Assembly (NCBI GenBank): GCA_002457055.1 | Contig: NTKT01000006.1 | Span: 1-64,000 of the forward strand | Length of the DNA: 64,000 nt | Direction: 5' to 3' | Source: Rhodobacteraceae bacterium MED-G08 | Lineage (GTDB): Bacteria; Pseudomonadota; Alphaproteobacteria; Rhodobacterales; Rhodobacteraceae | Shown here: positions 8,085-16,345 of the stretch, in pieces | Layout of the letters: each line of letters begins with the position of its first letter | Numbering within the stretch: position 1 is the first letter of the stretch | Position numbers and translations under genes: made by a program | Notes under the pieces: model-generated | What the model was told of the DNA's origin: nothing | The model's input: the letters and a program-made list of their open reading frames with translations, nothing else | Database searches by the model: none

Positions 8085-10049
8085 TTGGTTGATAAAATTG
8101 AAAAACTGCTGCTTTGCGATTGCGAAGGATCGCAAAAAGTTGACAGTGCAGCCTTAGCAGACGCAACTGGCCTAAAATGTTCAAAGGTATACTCTGAATT
8201 ATGCATAAAAAATTTAGACATAGTTGAGAAAGCTATTCAATCAGGTGACACAGCTATTTGCTGCGAACAACAATCTAGTATTTTTGATGAAATTGCAGCC
8301 GATATTGATAAAGACCCACCGATAGTATTTGACATAAGAGATAGGGCTGGCTGGACCGTCGATAAGAAAACATTGGTGCCAAAAATGGCCGCTCTGACAG
8401 CTGAAGCATTGATGGAAAAACCTATCCATAAGACAAAAGACGTTACATCGCAAGGTCGGTGCTTGATCTTTGGTGATTGTGAATCGGTTCTTGAAGCAGC
8501 TCAAATTTTACAAGAAGCTTTATCTGTTACGGCATTGCTTGATCCCAAAGATGGCGATGAAATTTTAAATGTTAATGGTTTCGACGTAGTGCTTGGCAAG
8601 ATCAAGAACGCCAAAGGTAGTTTTGGAAATTTTACTATTGTTTTTGATAACTTGCAGGAATTAGTTCCTTCTGGGCGCGGACCCTTCAAATGGACACACG
8701 CACAAGATGGAGCAACATCATCCTGCGATATAATACTAGACCTTTCCAAAGATGATGCATTGTTTCCAGCTTCGGAGAAAAGAGATGGATATATTCGTGC
8801 AGACATTGGTCAAAAAACCAAATTTACTTCAGCAATTCTAAATGCATCACAGCTGCAAGGGACATTTGAAAAAAGTTTATACATCAAATACGAGGCTTCT
8901 GTCTGCGCGCACAGTCGAGCCGAGAAACCTGCTTGTTCTAACTGCATAAACGTTTGTCCAACAGGAGCTATTCTTTCGAGTAGTGAAACCGTGACCATTG
9001 ACCCAGGCATTTGTGCTGGATGCGGAGCTTGCGCTGCTGTTTGTCCATCTGGGGCTATCGAGTATGAGCCAGGACCAATTTCTTGGATTTTAGCTCGGTT
9101 GGCTGTGATTCAAAAATATTATAAAGACGCGGGTGGAAAAAATCCTTTTCTTTTAGTTCACGACGGCCATGGAAGAGAATTGATTTCTTTTTCGGCCAGA
9201 TACGGAGACGGCCTTCCGTCAAACGTAATTCCGATGCAATTAGATGCGATCGCCACATTTGGTCATGCTGAAGCACTCGCAGCACATGCGTCCGGCTTTG
9301 AAGAAGTATTTCTACTTACAGGCCCAAAATCTGATACAGACACAATTTTAGGCGAAGCAGAAATAGCAAATGCTATATTTGAGAACGCCCTTCGAGTAGT
9401 TGAGGTAAACGATCCATTAGAACTCTCCAATATATTTGAGGGGCTGGCTAAGCGAGCTAATAAAACTCAACTAAGCAAACCAATGGGAAGCAGGCGGCAA
9501 GTTACGAGGGTAGCGTCCAAAACACTAAACCCAGAAAAAGAAATTTTGCCCTTACCCGATCATGCACCGTACGGCGCCGTTCTTCTCGATAATGACAGTT
9601 GCACCCTTTGTTTATCTTGTGTCTCTCTATGTCCTTCTGGAGCTTTGGGAGAAAACCCAGACTTACCACAACTTCGATTTCAAGAAGATGCATGTTTACA
9701 GTGCGGATTATGCTCAAACATTTGCCCTGAAAACGCAATCTCTTATGAAAAACGCCTTAATCTATCAAACGCCGCTCTGGAGCAAACCATTCTAAAGGAA
9801 GAGGAGCCGTTTGCTTGTATAGAGTGCGGCAGCTTGTTTGGGGTAAAATCATCCGTTGAGCGCATAATTGATAAGCTTGCAGGAAAGCACTCAATGTTTT
9901 CAAATTCAGATGCAACAAAACTAATTCAGATGTGTGATGATTGTCGGATTAATGCCCAGTACCATTCGGACAATAACCCGTTTGCCGGCGGTGAGCGCCC
10001 AAGAGTGCGGACAACAGAAGATTACCTTTCAAAGCGCAAAGATCACTGA
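8085..10049 (+). CDS. Poly-ferredoxin (4Fe-4S) protein linked to formate dehydrogenase
   Basis: A 654-residue cytoplasmic protein with at least four 4Fe-4S motifs in two pairs: around residues 284-315 (CSNCINVCPTGAI and CAGCGACAAVCPSGAI) and around 506-550 (CTLCLSCVSLCPSGAL and CLQCGLCSNICPENAI). It also has an N-terminal CDC motif and a tail CIECG/MCDDC set at about 578-619 that may bind another cluster or zinc. The start is TTG at 8085 with AAGGG nine bases before it. Proteins of this build sit beside DUF3305/DUF3306 in alphaproteobacterial formate dehydrogenase loci. It may supply electrons or sulfur for cofactor maturation, or carry electrons from the enzyme; neither is shown. It converges on the cytochrome gene with a seven-base overlap. 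Confidence 0.82.
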   Translation: MVDKIEKLLLCDCEGSQKVDSAALADATGLKCSKVYSELCIKNLDIVEKAIQSGDTAICCEQQSSIFDEIAADIDKDPPIVFDIRDRAGWTVDKKTLVPKMAALTAEALMEKPIHKTKDVTSQGRCLIFGDCESVLEAAQILQEALSVTALLDPKDGDEILNVNGFDVVLGKIKNAKGSFGNFTIVFDNLQELVPSGRGPFKWTHAQDGATSSCDIILDLSKDDALFPASEKRDGYIRADIGQKTKFTSAILNASQLQGTFEKSLYIKYEASVCAHSRAEKPACSNCINVCPTGAILSSSETVTIDPGICAGCGACAAVCPSGAIEYEPGPISWILARLAVIQKYYKDAGGKNPFLLVHDGHGRELISFSARYGDGLPSNVIPMQLDAIATFGHAEALAAHASGFEEVFLLTGPKSDTDTILGEAEIANAIFENALRVVEVNDPLELSNIFEGLAKRANKTQLSKPMGSRRQVTRVASKTLNPEKEILPLPDHAPYGAVLLDNDSCTLCLSCVSLCPSGALGENPDLPQLRFQEDACLQCGLCSNICPENAISYEKRLNLSNAALEQTILKEEEPFACIECGSLFGVKSSVERIIDKLAGKHSMFSNSDATKLIQMCDDCRINAQYHSDNNPFAGGERPRVRTTEDYLSKRKDH

Positions 10050-10783
10050 TGTTTTACAGGTTCACCTAAATCTGCGGGAGGGATATTTTGCACATATGCA
10101 ATTATCGCCTGGAGTTCGTTTAGATCTAATTCGATCGGCACAATTGGCGCCGGTCTACTATCATCGAATGGTTCAGTCACATCGGGTATTATTGTAAATG
10201 CTGGATGAGGCCGAAGGAGATAAAAACCACTGAACCTCAAATCCCAATCATCAAAAGTTCTTAGAGCAAAGAATGACGGCGTTGATCCGATAGAGTTTTT
10301 ACGTCCTTTTTCGACAACGTGACACCGCGCACATTTTTGCTGAGATTGCTCCAAGCCTAGTTTTGCATTACCAGAAAGTCTAACTTGCCTTGTCGCCTCT
10401 TCTTCAATTTCTAATGAAACAAAAACGGGCGCATCATTTTCTTGAATAGATGAAATAGTTTTCTTACCAACGTCACTTTTTAACCAATTAAAAAACCTCT
10501 GTGAGTAGTTATTTTCTTCGATAATATCAATTTTAAATACTATATCACCCATCTGAAGAAACGCCCGACCTGAATTCTTCGAAATTGCGATCATTGCAGA
10601 GTCGGGAACTAATTTAACCGATATTTGAGTTTTTAACTTGAAGCGAGGAATAATATAATCGAAAAATCCGGAGGCAATCAACGAATTCGGGGCGCTTATT
10701 GTGACAATGCGTTCTTCGGCATTTGCATAGCTGAGGCTTGTAACCAGCAAAATAACAGAGCATATATATTTTACTATTCGCAT
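10043..10783 (-). CDS. c-type cytochrome with an N-terminal solute-binding-like domain
   Basis: A 246-residue exported protein: a signal peptide to about residue 22 (SYANA), an N-terminal domain of about 120 residues, and a C-terminal monohaem domain with CARCH (Cys151, Cys154, His155). No Met follows the haem motif, so the sixth ligand is not the usual one; His in LLRPHPAF is a candidate. The N-terminal domain resembles the first and last parts of the tungstate-binding protein encoded nearby (IASGFFDYIIPR against NSGLSDVLLPR; NWLKSDVGKK against NWLTSTTAKS), as if the central lobe had been lost. Convergent with the poly-ferredoxin gene, seven-base overlap. Likely a periplasmic electron carrier. 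Confidence 0.75.
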   Translation of the reverse strand: MRIVKYICSVILLVTSLSYANAEERIVTISAPNSLIASGFFDYIIPRFKLKTQISVKLVPDSAMIAISKNSGRAFLQMGDIVFKIDIIEENNYSQRFFNWLKSDVGKKTISSIQENDAPVFVSLEIEEEATRQVRLSGNAKLGLEQSQQKCARCHVVEKGRKNSIGSTPSFFALRTFDDWDLRFSGFYLLRPHPAFTIIPDVTEPFDDSRPAPIVPIELDLNELQAIIAYVQNIPPADLGEPVKHQ

Positions 10784-10861
10784 GAAAACCTTAAATGGCT
10801 GTAATTGGCTATGTTTAAGATTGGTATTCGAATTAAAAAGCGAGTAATTTGGGAGAATAAA

Positions 10862-11047
10862 ATGAACGATGATTTCAATATGTCAATGCGTAAATTTTTG
10901 AAGCAGGTGGGAGTAACCTCTCAAAAAGCCATAGAAGATGCATTGCGCGATGCAAATAATGGTGAATATATAGTAGAGGCCAAAATTACTATTAAAGATA
11001 TTGGGATGGAGCATACGGTTTCCGGCACAATTAAAAATGGAGATTAA
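10862..11047 (+). CDS. DUF6494 family small protein
   Basis: A 61-residue protein, MNDDFNMSMRKFLKQVGVTS at its start, with a C-terminal beta-rich half (YIVEAKITIKDIG and HTVSGTIKN). It fits the DUF6494 family of small alphaproteobacterial proteins. I chose the ATG at 10862 because GGGAG lies at 10851-10855 at ideal spacing; a longer in-frame start at 10805 would add 19 residues with no support. The stop is three bases before the GTG of the mrp gene. Function unknown; genomic linkage to Mrp and to tungstate transport is the only hint. Confidence 0.78.
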   Translation: MNDDFNMSMRKFLKQVGVTSQKAIEDALRDANNGEYIVEAKITIKDIGMEHTVSGTIKNGD

Positions 11048-11050
11048 AAA

Positions 11051-12112
11051 GTGGCTCTTACCAGAGAAAGTGTTATCGAGGCATTAAAGACCATTCAGGG
11101 CCCGAAGGGTCAGGATATCGTAACTGGCGGAGAAGTGCGAGCTCTTGATGTTGGTGAAAAAGATGTGCGTTTTGTTTTAGAAATTGATCAGGCGCTTGCC
11201 GATGAATACTCCAAAATTAAGGACGCATCTGAAGTTGCACTTAAAAAACTTGGTGCCAGCGAAGTTTCTGTAGTGCTTACGGCACATGCTTTACAAAAAG
11301 CCCCTCCTGACTTGAAGCCAAACAGAAAATCGGAACCAAAGGGTCCAGAAAAAATACCTGGGGTAGATCGCGTTTTAGCAGTCGCGTCAGGAAAAGGTGG
11401 CGTCGGCAAATCTACTGTAAGCTCTAATCTTGCCTGCGCTCTAGCAGCCCAAGGCAGGCGCGTTGGTCTGCTGGATGCCGATGTTTATGGGCCATCCCAA
11501 CCAAGGATGCTTGGAGTCTCAGGAAGGCCTTCCAGTCCTGATGGAAAAACTATCCTCCCACTTCGGAACCACGGCGTTACTATGATGTCAATCGGCCTGA
11601 TGACAAATGAAGACCAGGCAGTTGTATGGCGCGGTCCAATGTTAATGGGGGCACTCCAGCAAATGATGATGCAGGTTCAGTGGGGAGCTTTAGATGTTTT
11701 AATTGTTGACTTGCCACCAGGAACTGGTGATGTGCAAATGACCCTCGCCCAGAAAACAGAAGTAAGCGGTGCAATAATCGTTTCTACTCCTCAAGACGTT
11801 GCTCTCATTGATGCCAGAAAAGGCATCGATATGTTCAACCAGCTTAATGTACCCATTCACGGTATGATTGAAAATATGTCTACTCACATATGTCCTAAAT
11901 GCGGGCATGAGGAACACGTGTTTGGACATGGTGGCGTGCGAAAAGAAGCTGAGAAAATAGGTGTGCCCGTACTTGCAGAAGTGCCGCTACATCTAGATAT
12001 AAGATCTGCCTCTGACGGTGGGGTTCCAATAGTAGTGTCTGACCCAAGCTCCCCACAAGCTAACGTTTTTAACGCATTAGCAAAATCAATGATCGAACAA
12101 GGGCAAGCTTGA
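11051..12112 (+). CDS. mrp: Mrp/ApbC-type iron-sulfur cluster carrier ATPase
   Basis: A 353-residue P-loop ATPase that carries and hands over Fe-S clusters. The N-terminal MIP18/DUF59 domain (about residues 1-85) is followed by the deviant Walker A loop GKGGVGKST near residues 115-123, the switch DVYGPSQPRM, the LIVDLPPGTGD motif and the bridging cluster motif CPKCG near residue 280, with VFGHGG after it. GTG start at 11051, three bases after the DUF6494 stop. It overlaps the TTG/ATG region of the next gene. Its place between formate dehydrogenase accessory genes suggests service to those Fe-S rich proteins, although Mrp usually serves many clients. Confidence 0.93.
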   Translation: MALTRESVIEALKTIQGPKGQDIVTGGEVRALDVGEKDVRFVLEIDQALADEYSKIKDASEVALKKLGASEVSVVLTAHALQKAPPDLKPNRKSEPKGPEKIPGVDRVLAVASGKGGVGKSTVSSNLACALAAQGRRVGLLDADVYGPSQPRMLGVSGRPSSPDGKTILPLRNHGVTMMSIGLMTNEDQAVVWRGPMLMGALQQMMMQVQWGALDVLIVDLPPGTGDVQMTLAQKTEVSGAIIVSTPQDVALIDARKGIDMFNQLNVPIHGMIENMSTHICPKCGHEEHVFGHGGVRKEAEKIGVPVLAEVPLHLDIRSASDGGVPIVVSDPSSPQANVFNALAKSMIEQGQA

Positions 12113-12114
12113 CA

Positions 12115-12822
12115 ATGTCTTTAGTGTTTCCCCCTCTAATGCATGGTTACGAGTTGGACAAACCTGGTCATGACCCATTTGAGGTAGCTAAAAGCAAGGC
12201 AATCCAAGGGGTTGAGGCTGGTCTTGTGGTCTATAATCTTACTCATGAGGCTCTAAGAGCCACTTTTATTTTTACTCCAGAAGTTTCACTCAACCAAGCA
12301 ATGATTATGTTGCCAATATGCGGTATTGGCTTTCAAAATGCTCTCGGGGCTCTGGCTCCCCCTGAAGTTGCTGTTCACTTGCTTTGGAGTGGAGGTGTTT
12401 TAATCAATGGAGCTCGTTGTGGGAAATTAAGGGTTTCAGCAAACCATCAAGATCCAACAAAGGTACCAGATTGGCTTTGTGTTGGGTTAGAATTAGACTT
12501 ATGGCCAGCTTCCGAGAATATGGGGGAAACTCCAAACGAAACAGCACTATACGCTGAGGGATGCTCAGAGGTTGACGCTTCGACCTTGCTCGAAGCTTGG
12601 GCGCGCCATACTTTAAACTGGTTGACCAGATGGGAAGCAGATGGGGCAAGAACGGTTCACAACGAGTGGCGCGGCCTTGCACATGGGATTGGAGAAAAAC
12701 AAACCTACATGAAAGATTCAAACGCAGTCTTTATGGGAGTGGATGATAATTTTGGTATGTTGTTAAGAGATGAAGACGGAACGACATCAAACATACCTTT
12801 AACAGCCTTACTTGAGGAATAA
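12115..12822 (+). CDS. Biotin/lipoate-protein ligase-like protein (DUF4444), active site eroded
   Basis: About 235 residues with the fold signature of the biotin/lipoate ligase family: HLLWSGGVLINGARCGKLRVS (shown here as LLWSGGVLINGARCGKL) matches the strand-turn that carries KWPNDV and KxxGIL in true ligases, and a C-terminal domain (about residues 170-235) matches DUF4444. The Gly-Arg rich nucleotide loop GRGRxGR of active ligases is absent and the catalytic Lys of KWPND is replaced by Ser/Gly. The protein is therefore probably not a standard ligase. ATG at 12115 is preferred to the in-frame TTG at 12109; both overlap or abut the end of mrp. It may bind a protein or cofactor in the formate dehydrogenase module. 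Confidence 0.72.
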   Translation: MSLVFPPLMHGYELDKPGHDPFEVAKSKAIQGVEAGLVVYNLTHEALRATFIFTPEVSLNQAMIMLPICGIGFQNALGALAPPEVAVHLLWSGGVLINGARCGKLRVSANHQDPTKVPDWLCVGLELDLWPASENMGETPNETALYAEGCSEVDASTLLEAWARHTLNWLTRWEADGARTVHNEWRGLAHGIGEKQTYMKDSNAVFMGVDDNFGMLLRDEDGTTSNIPLTALLEE

Positions 12823-12824
12823 AT

Positions 12825-13304
12825 ATGAAATTAGCTAGAGCCATTCATTTCGATGAAAGTGATACACGTGTATACAGTAACTCTGCTCGTACCGGTGAAT
12901 GGTGTGTTTCAGGTGGGTTCGAATTTTCTAATTGGTCGGAAGCTGATTTAGACGGAAAGGCTAAGCAAGCTTTTTCAAATGGATGGTTTGGACTAGAAAC
13001 TTCAGGGCGAGTAACCTTTGTTGCTGTTGCAAAGGTTACCTCACAAGAAGTATCACATCTTGAAGAGCTTTTAGCTGATCATTTTGTAACATACTATGGC
13101 GCTCCTAGTAAGGAGCTTGCACTCCCCGTAGCAAGTGCTGAATTGCAGGCTATGGCTGATCTTTGTGACGAACATGACGACAATACTTTGTTGGTCGTTT
13201 CTCGAGAACTGACCGAAGCAGGAGTAAAAGAGACATTTCGAATAATAGATCCTGAAGACGCCGGGCTGGATCAATTTGCTATTCATGGAAGCCTCGATGA
13301 ATGA
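12825..13304 (+). CDS. DUF6505 family protein
   Basis: A 159-residue soluble protein beginning MKLARAIHFDESDTRVY, with GEWCVSGGFEFSNW and a later GWFGLETSGRVTFVAVA segment that match DUF6505, a family seen beside the DUF4444 ligase-like protein in alphaproteobacteria. It starts two bases after that gene and ends overlapping the first codons of tupB, so the three are one transcription unit. No catalytic motif can be named. Function unknown. Confidence 0.78.
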   Translation: MKLARAIHFDESDTRVYSNSARTGEWCVSGGFEFSNWSEADLDGKAKQAFSNGWFGLETSGRVTFVAVAKVTSQEVSHLEELLADHFVTYYGAPSKELALPVASAELQAMADLCDEHDDNTLLVVSRELTEAGVKETFRIIDPEDAGLDQFAIHGSLDE

Positions 13305-14001
13305 TATATGGTACGGTATCTTACAGGCGTGTCAGCTTATATACACTCTAGACCAAGATTTAATTGAAATCTCCGTAAGATCTCTTCAAGTTACACTTTC
13401 AGCCTTGGTGATAAGTTCATTATTTGCATTGCCACTTGCAGCAGTTTTAGCTGTAAAAAGATTTAAATTTAGACGATTTATAATAGCACTCCTGAACGCT
13501 CTGATGGGACTTCCACCTGTAGTAGTAGGCCTAATAGTATACATACTTTTATCTCGTTCAGGACCTTTTGGCGCTTTGGACTTACTCTACACAACAGCAG
13601 CCATGGTTATTGCACAGATAGTTATAATAACGCCATTGATTACCTCAATTGCACACCAGTCGTTACGAGAATTATGGTCAGAATATCATGACCTGCTGAT
13701 TTCTATGAATACCTCTCACATACAAAGAATTAAGACATTGTTATGGGATGCCCGCAGAGCACTTTTAACAGCTTCCCTGGCGGGGTTTGGGCGTGCAATA
13801 GGAGAAGTTGGTGCAATTATGATCGTGGGTGGCAATATAGATAACGCGACGCGCGTACTAACGACAGCAATAGCGCTAGAAACATCTAAAGGCGATTTTG
13901 CATTAGCGCTCGCATTGGGATTTGTTCTTATTCTAATTGCTATTGCGTTAAACTTGGCGACGCATTGGCTTAGTAAAACAGAGAGAGAGGGCCGTTGGTA
14001 A
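13297..14001 (+). CDS. tupB: Tungstate ABC transporter permease
   Basis: About 234 residues with five to six membrane helices. It has the inner-membrane permease pattern of the TupB/ModB group, including the EAA-like loop near FGRAIGEVGAIMIVGGN (residues about 162-178) which contacts the ATPase. I place the start at ATG 13297, which has GGAAG seven bases before it and overlaps DUF6505 by eight bases; in-frame alternatives exist at 13276 and 13285. The stop TAA shares its last A with the ATG of tupC. With the binding protein downstream it makes a complete tungstate importer, which fits the metal need of formate dehydrogenases in this window. Confidence 0.85.
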   Translation: MNDIWYGILQACQLIYTLDQDLIEISVRSLQVTLSALVISSLFALPLAAVLAVKRFKFRRFIIALLNALMGLPPVVVGLIVYILLSRSGPFGALDLLYTTAAMVIAQIVIITPLITSIAHQSLRELWSEYHDLLISMNTSHIQRIKTLLWDARRALLTASLAGFGRAIGEVGAIMIVGGNIDNATRVLTTAIALETSKGDFALALALGFVLILIAIALNLATHWLSKTEREGRW

Positions 14002-14705
14002 TGTTCCCTCTAATTGCAGAAAATTTAGTCGTGGAGTTCAATGGAAAACACATTCTTGGCCCTCTAGACCTTACTGTTAACAAAGGCGATATTTCGTTAA
14101 TTCTTGGGCCTAATGGATCTGGGAAAACCACTCTTTTGAAAAGCTTACATGGCATTATGAAACTAAAACGCGGCTCAATAAAATGGTCTTGTTCAGATAA
14201 GTCTAGCATGCAAAAACAAATGTTTGTTTTCCAAACCCCAATCATGCTCCGCAGATCAGTTCTTGAAAACTTAACTTACCCACTTTTACTTCGAAAAGTT
14301 TCAAACTCAAAAGTACATAGATTAGCCACTGAGTGGGCAGAAAAGATTGGTTTAAAAGAAATCATGCAACTTTCCGCAACCAGATTATCAGGTGGAGAAA
14401 AACAAAAATTAGCGCTTGCGCGAGCATTAATTACAGAACCAGAAATGTTATTTCTAGATGAACCCAGCGCCTCATTAGACGGCAAAACAACCGTAGAGAT
14501 TGAGAATCTGCTAAAAAGTTGCACAAAAAACGGAACAACTATTATGATGTCGACGCATGATATTGGTCAAGCAAAACGATTGGCAAAAAATATCCTCTTT
14601 TTGAATAAAGGAATTTTAGAAAGCAATCAATTAGCCGAGACTTTTTTTCTTGAGCCAAAGTCTCCGAATGCCGAAAAATTTATAGCAGGTGAGATACTTG
14701 AATGA
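14001..14705 (+). CDS. tupC: Tungstate ABC transporter ATP-binding protein
   Basis: A 234-residue ABC ATPase with Walker A GPNGSGKTT (about residues 33-41), the signature LSGGEKQKLALARAL (about 131-145), Walker B MLFLDEPSASLDG and the switch His in MSTHD. There is no C-terminal TOBE/molybdate regulatory domain, which ModC usually has and TupC usually lacks. Start ATG at 14001 overlaps the tupB stop (TAATG); an in-frame TTG at 13995 is less likely. Ends with an ATGA overlap with tupA. Confidence 0.88.
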   Translation: MFPLIAENLVVEFNGKHILGPLDLTVNKGDISLILGPNGSGKTTLLKSLHGIMKLKRGSIKWSCSDKSSMQKQMFVFQTPIMLRRSVLENLTYPLLLRKVSNSKVHRLATEWAEKIGLKEIMQLSATRLSGGEKQKLALARALITEPEMLFLDEPSASLDGKTTVEIENLLKSCTKNGTTIMMSTHDIGQAKRLAKNILFLNKGILESNQLAETFFLEPKSPNAEKFIAGEILE

Positions 14706-15514
14706 TGGGATTTTTTAAGCTAATTTGTGTGCCAATTTTTATACTTATTGCGACAACTTCTATTGCGGATAATATTAAGTTGGCTGTAACCACTTCATTT
14801 AATAATTCTGGTTTAAGCGACGTACTGCTGCCAAGAATTAAGTCTGATATTGGCTTGAACATTAAGTTACTTGTGGTGGGAACCGGGCAAGCACTCCGAC
14901 TTGGAGCTGCAGGTGATGTTGATGCAATTTTAGTGCACTCAGAAAAAGCCGAAGAGCAATTTGTTACAGATGGATATGGCCTTCACAGGCGAGAAATTAT
15001 GTACAACGACTTCGTAATCATAGGGCCAAAACATGATCCAGCAATTGTTAGAAATTCTAAAAGTGTTCATGAGGCATTAACTTTAATAAGCCAAAACTCC
15101 GCCTCGTTTGTAAGCAGGGGCGATGATAGCGGAACCCATAAAATGGAAGTTGGTTTATGGAAGTATAGTGGTCTTGATCCAGACAAATTTGGGAAATGGT
15201 ATAAGTCTGTCGGGTCAGGGATGGGAGCTTCATTGAACGTAAGCGCGAGCTTGGGTGCATACATTCTTTCTGACAGAGCAAGCTGGTTAAACTTCAAAAA
15301 TAAATCTGATTTAGAGATTTTGTTTGAAGGGGATAAGCTTTTATTCAATCAATACTCTTTCATTCCTATAAACCCAAGTCTTCATACACATGTAAACTAT
15401 CACTTAGTAGAAAAGCTCGAGAATTGGCTAACCTCTACGACAGCTAAAAGTATGATAAACGGCTACGAAATTGATGGACAAGCCTTGTTTAAATTTAATG
15501 CTACGCCAAAATAA
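14702..15514 (+). CDS. tupA: Tungstate-binding periplasmic protein
   Basis: A 270-residue periplasmic solute-binding protein with a signal peptide (residues 1 to about 22, ending TTSIAD). Diagnostic segments are TTSFNNSGLSDVLLP near the start (TTTSTxxSGL pattern in TupA), GTGQALRLGAAGDVDAILVHS (given in part), YNDFVIIGP and SRGDDSGTHKME, the last an oxyanion-contacting loop shared by TupA and WtpA-like proteins. Tungstate over molybdate is inferred from these TupA-type motifs and the absence of ModA motifs. Translationally coupled to tupC. Last gene of the set; no clear terminator was seen after it. Confidence 0.87.
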   Translation: MMGFFKLICVPIFILIATTSIADNIKLAVTTSFNNSGLSDVLLPRIKSDIGLNIKLLVVGTGQALRLGAAGDVDAILVHSEKAEEQFVTDGYGLHRREIMYNDFVIIGPKHDPAIVRNSKSVHEALTLISQNSASFVSRGDDSGTHKMEVGLWKYSGLDPDKFGKWYKSVGSGMGASLNVSASLGAYILSDRASWLNFKNKSDLEILFEGDKLLFNQYSFIPINPSLHTHVNYHLVEKLENWLTSTTAKSMINGYEIDGQALFKFNATPK

Positions 15515-15584
15515 AATCTAACAATTTGGGTCCTTTTGAGAGGCACATAGGTCAAAAAATAATGCTTTTATTTCAAATTAAGCT

Positions 15585-15614
15585 TTGTACAAATCAAGTA
15601 AGCTTAAGTATACT
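15585..15614 (+). promoter_or_regulatory. Candidate promoter with palindromic operator for the XRE-cupin regulator
   Basis: TTGTAC (15585-15590) and TATACT (15609-15614) are 18 bases apart and end 22 bases before the regulator start. The -10 lies inside a perfect 10-base palindrome AAGTATACTT at 15606-15615. A palindrome covering the -10 of a regulator gene suggests self-repression. No Shine-Dalgarno better than AATAAGAGACC precedes the ATG. Confidence 0.45.
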
Positions 15615-15636
15615 TTAGAAAAAATAAGAGACCATA

Positions 15637-16278
15637 ATGCCAAAGGTGGAAATAAACTCTGTATCGAAACAAAACCCTCACTCTTTGAGTGAATATCGAG
15701 AAAACGTTCTCGAAGTTGCAATTGGGCGTCAGATACGGATCTATCGAAAACAAATGGAGATAACGGTATCTGATCTATCAAAGATGACAGGCTTATCTAC
15801 TGGCATGTTGTCGAAAATTGAAAATGGCAATACGTCTCCGTCACTTTCTACATTACAAACATTATCCAATGCCCTCTCAATTCCAATGACTGCTTTCTTT
15901 AAGCAATTTGAGCAAAAGCGGGAATGCATTCATACCAAAGCAAACGAAGGTGTTGAGGTTGAGGGAGAAGGAACTAGAGCGGGGCATCAGTACAATTTGC
16001 TCGGTCACTTAGGATCTAATGATAGCGGTGTAATCGTAGAGCCGTATCTAATTGAGCTGACCAGTGAAACCGACACATTTAAGACATTTCAGCATGGCGG
16101 CTTAGAAACTATTTATATGTTAGCTGGTGAAATAACTTATCGGCATGGTGATGGGGAGTATAAACTTCAGCCGGGAGATACATTGTTCTTTGATGCTAAT
16201 ACACCGCACGGGCCTGTAACTCTTGATAAACTTCCAGCTCGATTTTTATCAATTATCTCGTATCCGTTAGATAAATAA
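15637..16278 (+). CDS. XRE-family transcriptional regulator with cupin domain
   Basis: A 213-residue regulator. The helix-turn-helix is at about residues 28-85 (GRQIRIYRKQ, then DLSKMTGLSTGMLSKIENG), and the C-terminal cupin at about 140-210 contains GGLETIYMLAGEI and LQPGDTLFFDANTPHGP, with His residues able to bind a metal or a small ligand. Such regulators often sense metabolites of polyamine or amine pathways. The gene lies between the tungstate importer and the ammonium transporter/methylamine genes, so either may be a target; the methylamine genes seem the better guess. It converges on the small membrane ORF at 16376-16540 across a hairpin region. Confidence 0.88.
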   Translation: MPKVEINSVSKQNPHSLSEYRENVLEVAIGRQIRIYRKQMEITVSDLSKMTGLSTGMLSKIENGNTSPSLSTLQTLSNALSIPMTAFFKQFEQKRECIHTKANEGVEVEGEGTRAGHQYNLLGHLGSNDSGVIVEPYLIELTSETDTFKTFQHGGLETIYMLAGEITYRHGDGEYKLQPGDTLFFDANTPHGPVTLDKLPARFLSIISYPLDK

Positions 16279-16311
16279 CAAAAAAAATACAAATTAAAAG
16301 ATTTTGATTTT

Positions 16312-16331
16312 ACAACTTGGAGAAAAGTTGT
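16312..16331. terminator. Hairpin downstream of the XRE-cupin gene
   Basis: A 7-bp perfect stem ACAACTT/AAGTTGT around a GGAGAA loop, 34 bases after the regulator stop. No long U-run follows, so it may act only with the neighbouring GC-rich stem at 16346-16364. Confidence 0.35.
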
Positions 16332-16345
16332 TTGGTTAGTTGAGA

